A stretch of 64,000 bases of DNA from Latrodectus hesperus (lineage: Eukaryota > Arthropoda > Arachnida > Araneae > Theridiidae): positions 70,766,042 through 70,830,041 of the forward strand of contig CM075858.1 of assembly GCA_037975125.1 (NCBI GenBank). Reading direction: 5' to 3'. This document shows, one piece after another, positions 41,075-51,806 of the stretch (positions are counted from its first letter, which is position 1; every line of letters begins with the position of its first letter). A program made the position numbers and the translations under genes. Below the pieces are notes generated by a model. It made no database searches. It worked only from the letters and a program-made list of their open reading frames with translations, and was not told where the DNA came from.

Positions 41075-41080
<6 letters not shown>
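40167..41080 (+). mobile_element. Mariner-like element with 115-bp inverted repeats
   Basis: Left end GGGTGATTCTAAAT at 40167 and right end ATTTAGAATCACTC at 41080 are inverted copies of each other, and similarity continues for about 115 bases (40167-40282 and 40966-41080) through ACAAATTAAGAGGG, TACATAAxAACAT and TCTGAG. TA tracts flank both sides, as expected of an element inserting at TA. The interior holds the 3' half of a transposase gene only. At 914 bases the element is internally deleted at its 5' side and cannot move by itself; it could have been mobilised by a full-length relative. Confidence 0.85.
40417..40880 (+). pseudogene. Mariner-like (DUF4817-associated) transposase, C-terminal part
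   Basis: The plus strand reads WTGIFGD, stop, LVGLYIMPDSLTGAT near 40417-40480. After a damaged stretch come MWFMHDRAPAHFS near 40550 (second catalytic aspartate in HD), RWIGGSGLVAWPNRLQDLNP near 40617-40680, then QDLFFWGHMKSLVYETPVDS near 40680-40735 (third catalytic D in PQD), and a C-terminus VRQSFFRRCQL ... HFEHFL with TGA at 40878-40880. This pattern matches transposases often annotated in spiders with an N-terminal DUF4817 domain. That domain and the first catalytic block are missing. Internal stops and at least one frameshift are present. The minus-strand frame at 40538-40774 is a shadow. Confidence 0.8.

Positions 41081-41164
<84 letters not shown>
41081..41164. repeat. (CT)n-(TA)n compound microsatellite
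   Basis: About 30 bases of CT repeat continuing from the element's terminal ATCACTC, followed by about 54 bases of TA repeat. The CT run probably grew from the element's own terminal CTC. Confidence 0.95.
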
Positions 41165-41170
<6 letters not shown>

Positions 41171-41316
41171 CTGCTATAAAATTGTCAAAATACAGTAAAT
41201 TTTCATATATTATTGGTAAATTAAGAGAAATGATGAAGAATCAGGAGTTTCTCCATAAAATCAGTAGAGTTGGCAGCTATGTGAATGTAACACACACAGT
41301 AAAAAAGTTGCACGAA
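41171..41316 (-). repeat. Outer inverted repeat, right arm
   Basis: Reverse-complement partner of 39945-40057, containing on the minus strand CTTTTTTACTGTGTGTGTTA, CATAGCTGCCAACTCTACTG and ATATATGAAAATTTACTG. It carries a 22-base segment (TATGGAGAAACTCCTGATTC plus TT) absent from the left arm; part of it, GGAGTTTCTCC, is itself a small palindrome. Confidence 0.85.
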
Positions 41317-41318
41317 GA

Positions 41319-41675
<357 letters not shown>

Positions 41676-41803
41676 TTAAATATAATTAACATTCAATGCA
41701 GTCACCAGGTGCCTGTTTACATAAGCAATTTAATTAGGAGGATTATTACTAGTTATTAATTATTTAATTAGGAAAATATTTCCTTCAAGCAAAGTATTTG
41801 TCA

Positions 41804-41939
41804 CCAAATATAATTAATTTTGTTATGTATTTTGTGTTTTTATGTAATTTTACAAGTTTAAAGTATATAAACCAAATTTAATTAATTTTGTTATGTATTT
41901 TGTGTTTTTATGTAATTTTACAAGTTTAAAGCATATAAA
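41804..41939. repeat. Tandem duplication, 68-bp unit
   Basis: Two adjacent copies of a 68-base unit starting CCAAATWTAATTAATTTTG, at 41804-41871 and 41872-41939, differing at only about two positions. The near identity indicates a recent duplication. Confidence 0.92.
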
Positions 41940-42588
41940 TTGCTCTTGTGTAGCAAGAGTCGCCCTGTAAAATAAATATTGGGACATAAACTTTGATGAT
42001 TATTTTTAACGCATGTAACATATTCTTTTATCTTTCATAGTTCCTAATAGCTCACCTAAAAGATAACAATATTCCAATTTTATTTTAAAATATGTAGGAA
42101 GTAGGGAATCGCTTGAAAGATTGAAGTAATGCGTAGTTTTTATAACTACAGAAGGGCCACCCAAGCATTGAAGTTCTTACAAGAATCCTGAAAATACCTA
42201 AATATATACACTTTATTTTATACATAACTAAAACTTAAACCCCTTTATAATACACTTTAACTTTCTTAACCACTTTAACTTTTTGAATTTAATTACTTCA
42301 GGCAATATTTCTTCATTCTAATTTCAAATTTACTTTTGGCAACTTCCTACTATTCTCATATATAAATTCAATTTGATTTACTGGCATTTGTATTTTGTAT
42401 TTTCTACTGTATGTATCTTTTACTGTATGTACTATTCTACTGTGCTTTTGTTACATCTATTGTGAGAATATTCATCTATAGTGAGTATTTTTATTTTCAT
42501 CTATAGTGAGTATTTTTATTTTTCTGCATATATATTTTCTTTTCTACATATATATTTAGTCTATTATTTCACAAAGTTCTTTTAATAC

Positions 42589-42660
42589 GAACACTCTTCG
42601 GGGGAATTGCTCGAAGAATTTTAGACATCTGTCCTTCAAGCATGTCAGAAAAGAGTGTTC
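42589..42660. repeat. Inverted repeat with internal hairpin
   Basis: GAACACTCTT at 42589-42598 is exactly complementary to AAGAGTGTTC at 42651-42660. Inside, CTTCG at 42596 pairs with CGAAG at 42612. The sequence could fold into a branched structure. It has no associated gene and could be the end of an unidentified repeat. Confidence 0.5.
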
Positions 42661-42921
42661 ATTTTTGCATAGCTGACCATCTCCCTCCTGATGAAGACGT
42701 GGTCCCTATGCCTTCTTGTCTTTTGCTTCATATACTTTAATATCTTTCCAATTTTATATTTCTGATTTTACTTTTCTTCATGATTTATCTTATTTATATA
42801 GGCAAATCTTTCTTTAGCTGCTTTTGCGCTGGCTAGATTTCCTATTATGTATTGTAGTTCCAACATTATATATATTTTTAGTATTGTATTTATTACTTTA
42901 TATTTATATATGTCTTTTCAT

Positions 42922-42924
<3 letters not shown>

Positions 42925-42988
<64 letters not shown>
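42925..42988. repeat. (TA)n microsatellite
   Basis: Pure TA run of about 64 bases. Confidence 0.96.
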
Positions 42989-42992
<4 letters not shown>

Positions 42993-43973
42993 TACATATT
43001 ACCTTGATTTATTGGATGTTACTTATTTCATTTAATTTATTTAAATAATATTCAAAAAAATAAAACATTAAATAAATTGAAGCATTCACCTAAAAGTCTT
43101 TTATTTATTGATGAATTTGCACTTTTTTAAAAATGTAATAAAGATAAAGTAATAAAAGACAGAATGGAATTTCTGTATAATCATTACTAATGCAGAATAT
43201 TTGAGCTCTTTCATTAAATTCCTATATTATATTTAAATTAAATTAAAATACGTTATTGAAAAGCTGTTTTAAGTGAATAAAATTCTTTCAATGAAATTTA
43301 TTAAAAATTCTTTGCAAATAAAAATCGATTCTGAGCTTGAGAACTCAGTAAAAAATTATTTTTACCTATTTCTTACTTTTTAATACTCCATAACTGCATT
43401 CTTAATTTTTTGCGGAACACCTGTGCACAGTCCTTTCTGATTCCCAATTTAAATTGATGAAAATAAAAAGAAATTGAATAGTAAATTATAGATTTATTTA
43501 ATTAAGTTTCATCATCTTCAATTTCTATTTAATCCATTCTATTTGACTTGCACACATGCCATTTGGGTGCAATTTAATGATATTTAATTTTTGTAAAATA
43601 TGTATGAAACGAATTATATGTATACATTATACAATGATAAATAATTATAAAATATATGTTATTTTAAATTATTTTCCTCTAATAAATTCTATGATATGAT
43701 ATTTAAAATGCAAAATCCATCTTATAGCGTGAACTCAAGGTAATAAGTATCTTATAGTGGAGAGTGGAGGATACATGAATTAAATATTCTGAATATTTAG
43801 AATAGTTTCTGGGATTCCTCTTGGTCGTATGTGACTTCATTTTGTGGAATATAGACGGAAAGCTCTTTGTTCTTTGAGTATAGCTATTAGACATTCATCT
43901 TATCTGGAAAACGGTGGACTCACTTGCGACGAGACTAATAATAAAATACCAGTATTCAGAGCTATAATTTCAT

Positions 43974-45085
43974 TGTTACAGTCCATCCATTTTTGAAAAG
44001 CAGGCGATGGATATTATCTTCTGAATTCACACTTGTTGGGTGAGTGCTTGTTTTTTTCTAAATTAACAGTTGTTTGTTTTTTTCTTGTTTTTTTCTATTT
44101 CCTTTTTTATGATATATGAATAATATTCTATATTTTAACGTCCCCGTAATTGAAACCCCTCAAGTTACTCTAGACTTTCAATGGACGTTAACACCTTTGC
44201 AGCTGTCAACGAGATTCATTTCCCATGTTTTAATTCCAGGAACAACACAGTACCCAAAGACAGTCAATTAGTTCTGATTGGAAGATGATGTGGGAACTGC
44301 AAACAGGATTCGTGAAGGGCCATTAAGTCCTTCATGACAAATATAATTTTTCAAATTGAACTGGAATCACCTGGTGAATGGGCCAGGTGCTTTCGAAGAA
44401 TTTATTGTCTCTTCACTCTTTTTGGTTGGAATCGGCTGACTGGTTGGAAATAAAGGTCAAAAGATGACATAAGAAGATGGATCTAGAGATTAACTGAAGG
44501 CCACATGTTGGGGGAACGTTTGTATATAAATAGCAGGCCCTTGTGGGGGTGGAGCAGAGATTCGACTTACGTGTTGTGTTCCTGATACTTCCCTCAAACA
44601 GGTTCCGGAGCGGACAAGTCCCATGACGATGAGAGTGAACCACCTCGAAATCATGAGATAGACGCCAAATTGAATCTGAGACAAAATCGAGATCACAGAG
44701 ACTGACCCAGGCTTCGAGTTTTGACTACCCTGATGCTCCAGTGCTGTCCGGAGAGGATCGTCGACCTTATCGAGTGACTGTCCGAGACTATGTTCCCGAG
44801 TATGGAATTTAGGAGTCTGGTCCCCAGTAGCAACGAAGAGATTTTCCTCGACCGAATGTGCAGTGAACGTTCTAGAAAATGAGAAATTCATCAGTTTTCC
44901 TGGAGCCTACAATTTATGATAGTTCTTGTACATAATCCTGTTAATTTGTAAATAAATATTTAGTCAAGAATATATTAAATTACGTGAGCCTGATTCCTGA
45001 ACGGCCCTTGCCTACCTAGAGGACAGCATATCCAGACTGAGTACCTTATAATATGAAATCTGCTGGAGAGCATTTTATACCGTGG
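43974..45085 (-). mobile_element. Candidate solo LTR or unclassified repeat
   Basis: A block of about 1.1 kb, clearly GC-richer than its flanks, that begins with TGTTACAGTCC near 43974. It carries a TATA-like TATATAAATAG at 44523-44533, an AATAAA signal at 44950-44955 about 425 bases further, and no coding domain. A 7-bp stem hairpin, CACCTGG/CCAGGTG, lies at 44368-44389. Promoter then polyadenylation signal in this order on the plus strand fits an LTR (U3-R-U5), so the true orientation would be plus; I have not found target-site duplications or internal retroelement sequence. The minus-strand frames at 44413-44643 and 44490-44891 match no family I know. It could instead be an exon-rich host locus. 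Confidence 0.35.
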
Positions 45086-46580
45086 ATACTAACATGCCTT
45101 ACTAATATGATGATAATAAATCCTTTCTCTGATTCTGTAACCTTCTTGTTACCTGTAACACATGTGACAAACAACTAAAATACATTACAATAACTTTTAC
45201 CTGTTATGCATATTAATACAACATTTATGTTGTATAAAGTATGGTAAGGAAGCAAATCTTGTATAAACACGTGGATTGTTTATATTATATGCACATGGAT
45301 TGTTTATATGTTATTACTTATGACCACGTTCTGAACCACAGTCCAATTATTTAAATATATAATAAGCTGCAGAACTTAATTATTAAAGGTCAACTTTTGC
45401 GAATACTTACAAGGAAATAGACAAGAGTGATATTTTTAACTTCACATGTTGATGATGTTACTCATGGCTTTACTGGCAGGATCATTATAAATATAGAAAA
45501 CAGCTCAAGAATCAAGCGAAAACAATGATATACAATAAAATAAACAAACAGTTAAACTAAGAACAACAACAAATTAACATGAGTACATAATTAAAAATCT
45601 AAAATTACAGAATACTATAAAAAAAACACAAGATATGTGGTCTTCAAAGGAGGTCCTGATGATTCTGGCGTTCCAGTATAATTAATAAATATAATAAAGT
45701 ATAATTTTAACTTCATATGTTTCATATAAAATTAAAGGATGATCAAATATATTTCATTTGACTAAATTTCACCTCATAATGAAATTGTAAACTAATATAA
45801 TGCAAAAATGGTATATCTGATTACAGTATATAATCCAAAAATGTTGCATCTGATTACTTAATAAATGATTTATGAAAGGCAGTTAAATATTTCCTACTGC
45901 TTATTTCATCAGACAGTAGTCATAAATTGCAACAGGTGATCGTTTTTGAGTCAATGTTAAGTAACATCTAAAACTGTAAAAAGTATATGATGTACATAAA
46001 GTTTGCTAACAGTAAATAATGTATATAAAATTTGCTAAAAGTATATAATGTTTATGCTTGTCAGTGGCGTCACTAAATTGCAATATTTCGACATGCTTTC
46101 GTTCCGCAGAAATAATCGTCTTGACTATTCATCACTCGTACATTGATTGCAGTAAGCGTAAAATAAATTTAAAATTTATATAGTTAAATATCATAATTCT
46201 TATGCTTGATAGTAAGGTGACTAAAATGCAATATTTCAACATGTTTTCTTTCCGTGGAAACTGTGTTGATGCATGTATTCATCATTCACGATATTACATA
46301 GAAAACCTTATTGTAATGGTTTTCTCAAACATTGAAGAATTCTATATTTCATTCATGTATACTTATATCAATTACGAGAAACATAAAATTCTTTGATTTA
46401 AGAGTACTAAATTTAGCATTTAATGTATTTCCTTTATAAATGATAACTTATTTATTAAATAGGATATTTTAGAATTACCTTGTGAGAGATGCGATAAAAT
46501 ATGAATACTTAGATCTACTGACGAACGTCAAGTCACAAAACTGATCTTGCCAGTTATTGAAATGAGAGTTGCTTGTTAGA
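45086..46580. other. AT-rich region with direct repeats
   Basis: No recognised gene. Short direct repeats occur at 45270-45310 (CACRTGGATTGTTTATAT twice) and 45803-45856 (AAAAATG, then ATCTGATTAC twice), and a longer diverged one at 46052-46292. Confidence 0.5.
46052..46292. repeat. Diverged direct repeat, ~148-bp period
   Basis: 46052-46144 and 46200-46292 align: ATGCTTGWYAGT, GCAATATTTCRACATGYTTT and CATCAYTCRCGWTATT-like segments recur in the same order 148 bases apart, with many substitutions. The small frame at 46202-46396 overlaps the second copy but is not similar to any family I know. Confidence 0.6.
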
Positions 46581-46760
<180 letters not shown>

Positions 46761-46899
46761 AATCAAAAATATTATTTTCAAAATCATGAAAAGCTTCTCT
46801 GCATTAGGAGAAATTTGGATCAGTTTCAGCTATAAAATTAAAAAAAAAGTATCCTTTTCCCAAATGACAATACAGATAGTATTTAGTTTAATTTAAAAT

Positions 46900-49800
46900 A
46901 CGTCATTTATTTTGAAATGCAGTAATATTATTTTTAATTTATAAGTAAATTTTTTACTAAAATAATTATAAAATTATTAAATTTTATTTCAAAGCAAATG
47001 GTAATCAAGTTATTTCATTGAAAACACTCACACTATATATTATTATAGTTTATAATACATAAATGTTACATTTACGTCAACGTATAATGTAATTTAAGAA
47101 TTTAAGGATTGAAATTTTTTTTAATTTTTTTGCTGATGATCATTTATATTTCAGAAATCAAAAAACTTATATAAAATATTTAGTAATTTTAATGAATATT
47201 AAGCAACGAGCTTAAGCTTAATATATGCATTAACATATTATTTTTTATATATTTTAACTTGATTTAACTGAAATATACTATAATATACTAAAAAATAATG
47301 TGAATCTTTTTCCTCATCATTAATTCCTTTTCCTCATCATGATTACTAATTTTTGAGTCGGAAATAGAGCCTGTTATTCTCAGGGCAAAAAAATTATATC
47401 TCTTCCCAATAAATTATCTCGGCCTCATTTAGTAATTTTATTCTAAAATAATAATTATCAATTAAAATTATTTATTCATATTGAAGAATATAAATGCATT
47501 GTTTTTAAAATAGGCACAATTTACATATTTTATTTTTTATATGCATTTAACACAAATCAATAAATTGAGTAAGCATTTTTAATTCTTGGTTTGAAACAAT
47601 AAGAAACATTAAGTCTAACTAAGAAGTCCTAATATAATCTTTAACAACATTTTATAATAAATTCCTTATATTAATTGTTTTTCTTCAAGTTGTAGAATTC
47701 TAGATTTGATGATTGTGTACATATAAGCAGATAAAAACTTTCTTCTTTTTTTAAAAGCTATAAACGTAATATCTGTCTCTTTTTCTATTAAATGGCAGCT
47801 TAATGGCAGATGACCTTTTTAGCTGACACACCCATATCCGAGCAAAAATGCCCCTCTTTTCAAGATCTATTGAAATCAGAGCTGTAGTGTTAATGACTTT
47901 TACCCATCCATCTGAAGGAGATTCTCTTTGTTGTCCTTAAAAGAAGCATATTCTGAAAGGTAATGTGGAATTACATTTCCCTTTTAACGTTATTCGCCTT
48001 TATTAGAGAAAATGTATTGCACTTAAGCTATTAAACAAAATATATATTCCAAGATTGAAACTAAAATAACTTTGACATTCAATGAAATAAAAGATTCATA
48101 TTTTCAATTAATTAAGTTAGATAAATCTAATTATGTCAAAAGTTAAGAGAGATATTGAAAAATAATTGGAAAAGAACTTACATAAAATTATGAGGATTTA
48201 TATTTTAGCTCTCATGTTATAATTGTGAATTATCCTTTTTGTTAATGGCAAGAATGTTTATATTTACTATAATTCCTAAAAGAATATTTGTCCTTTATTG
48301 TTAAAACTGCATTTGCCATTTAGAAATTGATTAACGTTTAACAAAAGTAAATATGAAAGTGATTTTCACTCTTTACTAACGTTTAAGGTCATTGCTTTTT
48401 TTAAAAATTATGATTCAAAATCTTAAAATATTTTGCCAAAATATTGCCATTTTATATTTTTAATCAATAATTTTAATCATGCAAGATTAATTCATAGCGG
48501 ATAGAGATGAATTAATTTTGTTTTATATGTATTTTCACTTTTAATGACTATGTAAGTAGATCAAGATGTTGAAAACTTTGGAACTGGGATAACATTAAAA
48601 TTATACTCTTAATACTGTGAAAAAGAAGATTGATTTTAAATCTAAATTATGTATTGTTCATACTATTTAGTCTTATTAAAATACATGACATTCCAAATAC
48701 AAATTATTACCTATTTTTACATCCATTAAAATAAAAACGATAAAAGAATGTTTTTGTCAAGTCTCAGCTGTAGGAAGTTTATTTCCAGATAATGCTTAAT
48801 AGTTTAAATATTAAAGTGTATACATTTAAAAAAAATTTATATTTTTACATTTAATTCCGGCTTTACTTAGTATTGGTTATTTCATAACTCACGCTTTAAA
48901 AAAGACTGTAACTTTAATCATTTGATATTTCCGTCAAAATTTATTTAGCAGACGTTTATGGTATTTCCTGATGTTGTATTTTGAGTCATAAAATCGATTT
49001 CAATTGAAAAATTACTTTTGCTTATATTCATTTTAAATTTCTATATATTTATATCTATGTTTATTAGCCCACAAATGTGAATAGATTTAAAAAGAAAGCT
49101 CTAATATGGTGAATATAATTTAATAATACATATTATGCTATAACAAACGTTAGTAAATCATTGTCATGGAATTTCAATAAAGTAAAATATCTCTTCTTAA
49201 TTCCCAGGTATAGTGAATATTTATTTAATATTATTAAAATGCTTTAGATAAAATTATAATATTTCCTTTGGTAACGATGGATAATTATATATTATGACAA
49301 AAATAGTTAAGCAACTATCAAAATTTACTAAATGTGTTAAAGTATAACAATTATGAAGAATTATTCAACAATTTTGCAATTTTAATATTTATTTATAATA
49401 TATAGAAAAAGAGAAAATCTCAAGTTTTTATGAAAAAAACTGATATAAATTATTTTGAAATCATAAAATCACTGAGAATAATATATTTTCTAAAGACATA
49501 TTGCATATTGAGCAATAATAAATTTTTAACATCAAAAAAATTTACAAAAACATTAGCATCGTATTAAAATTAACCCTTAGCAATTGTTCATAAGATGTTT
49601 TGATACCTACACCATGCTTTAATGCATGTAATATACAATAAAATATACTTTTGTTGAAAATCAGAGTATTCTGATTTTTTACATCGTAATTTAAGAAAAA
49701 TTGATAAATATATGATTTTTTAAATTTAATCTATGCAACTTTAATGTGAAACATTGAAACTCGGGCAAATAAATGATTTTTTTTAAATAGGATGGATTTT

Positions 49801-50650
49801 TGATGTTAATGATACTGGTTATAAATGCTTTTGAATATTGAATAACTATTTTTTTAATTAATAATAACAGTTTTTCTTTAAATTAAAATTTTTAAATTCT
49901 TTTTTTCATTCCATAAATTTATCGAAAAATAATATTCTATAACTAGAAAACAAAAAAATTCAAGAAATATTTCGTTCATTTTATTAAAACAACAGTTATT
50001 TTTAAAATCAAAAATTTATGGTAAATGAATAATTTCATTCAAAACGGTGCATCATAATCTGAAATTAAAATAAATCTGAAATTGTTTTCATTTCAGAATA
50101 TCATTCACCTCGATTTCAGGCATCAGAATATGATGTCTAAAATTGAGGTATATACATTTTTTAATTAAAATAATTTTAAAAAATATACCTCAATTTCAAA
50201 TATTGTATTTTTTTTAAAAATAACAATATTTAACAATAGGGTTGTATTACGTTCATAAGAGATACAACGATACCTTCACAAAGATAAGACGACATGTGTC
50301 CCTTAGCTGATGATCATTAAAAGATAAATGTCATGGTTAAAGATGATATCAAGTTATAAGGGCATTAAGGAATAGTAGTATTTAATTTATCGCTTTCATT
50401 AAGATTTATTGCATAATGTTCAGCATATTGAATTAGTTAATAAGCTTTCATAAATCTTCGTCAGCATGTACTAATTTAAATCATGAATATTTATTAGTGA
50501 TGATAAGGAAACAATTTATAACTGTTTTCTTTGCGAATAATAATGTATTGCCATTACTTGCACTAGATTGCATTTTAGATAAATGCAAAATAAGGCTTGG
50601 TTCTTATTTTTTATTTGTTTTTTATACCATTTTGTAAATTTCTTAACAGC
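46900..50650. other. AT-rich region, nothing recognised
   Basis: No gene or mobile element was recognised. A GC-richer patch at 47,780-47,960 and an inverted repeat at 50140-50196 stand out. Confidence 0.5.
50140..50196. repeat. Inverted repeat, 14-bp arms
   Basis: AAATTGAGGTATAT at 50140-50153 is exactly complementary to ATATACCTCAATTT at 50183-50196, and the AT-rich loop allows further pairing (TTTTTTAA/TTAAAAAA-type). It would form a strong hairpin in AT-rich DNA. Function unknown. Confidence 0.65.
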
Positions 50651-50659
50651 ATAATGCTG

Positions 50660-50915
50660 TAGTCAGGCAGCTCAATGATAAATCAGAAATTGCATTTCGT
50701 GAAGACTTTTCTTAGATAGTGAGCCTTAATGATGTGTCACAGGGAGGAAGACTGGAAAAACTCCCAAGCACCCAACTAGATAGATATGCATGACTAAGGC
50801 AGAAACGAAGCACATCCATTTTTCACTGTTCAATAGTGGGTAGTATTGAACCTTGAACCTTTCTTTCTCAAGATCAATGTCCCAACCATTAGGTCACAGC
50901 TTCATAAACAAAGCT
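50660..50915 (-). mobile_element. tRNA-derived SINE
   Basis: On the minus strand an A-box-like TGACCTAATGGTTGGG lies at 50881-50896 and a B-box-like GGTTCAAGGTTC at 50848-50859, with tRNA-like spacing. The body continues with AACAGTGAAAAATGGATGTG and CTTGGGAGTTTTTCCAGTC to about 50660. The order head then body fits a SINE transcribed leftward. Confidence 0.55.
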
Positions 50916-51705
50916 TAATTTATAATGCTTGTTGTTACATTTATCACAACTCTTTGAATTGTTTGAAAAATAGAATGAAGAATTTAAGAATGGAGACTAT
51001 TAAATGCCTTATTTAACAAAATTATTTTCGACAATTATGTGGGAACAAGGAATTAAAATTTACCTCGTTTATTATAATATCTACATTTCTCAGTTTTGAA
51101 TGAATTATAATAAATTTCATATTATAGTATTTGAAAAGCGAAAGAAAAGAATAAAAATTCAAAAATATTCAAGCAAGTCTCGTTTATTTTCTTTTTAATA
51201 GTCTTAACATGACGGATACAGTAAGTGAAATTATTAAGTCTAAGCAGATAGCATAATTTAAAGACTACTAAAATAGAATGATAGTTAGAAACAGCAATAA
51301 GGATAAAATCAAGAGCTCTCGAAATGTAAAAACGAATTAACCAGTTTTCGACAAAAATTTCAAAAATGGAGCATGACTCTACAGCATTTAAAGTTTAAAC
51401 AGCTCTTACACGGAATTTTATAAGCACCTGAAGTTAATTGAGTATGAACGTGCACTTTTAATGATATCCACGCTTAATTACTCGTTTTATTAATTTGTTT
51501 GCATTTCAAATTGAAAAGTGTCACCATTTCTATGCTGTTTTAGAATAGAAAGAGATTAATATGTGGCTGAATGTTTTATCTTTAAATTTGTGTGAATGAA
51601 ACATTTAATTTAAGCACCACAACCTACTACGTATTAATGATTTATACAATAATACCAATCAATTTTTAGAATTCTTCTAACAATAAATTAATTATGACTT
51701 TTCGT

Positions 51706-51806
<101 letters not shown>

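Larger units (their letters stand above)
41940..43970. other. AT-rich region with small repeats
   Basis: No gene is recognised. It holds a 26-base direct repeat (TTCATCTATAGTGAGTATTT, twice at about 42470-42522), the hairpin at 42589-42660 and the TA array at 42925-42988. The segment 43,690-43,970 is less AT-rich but unassigned. Confidence 0.5.

Noticed and set aside
44413..44891. Two overlapping minus-strand frames of 76 and 133 codons in a GC-richer block
   Set aside because: They overlap in different frames, resemble no known family, and the block has LTR-like signals on the other strand; treated as non-coding repeat.
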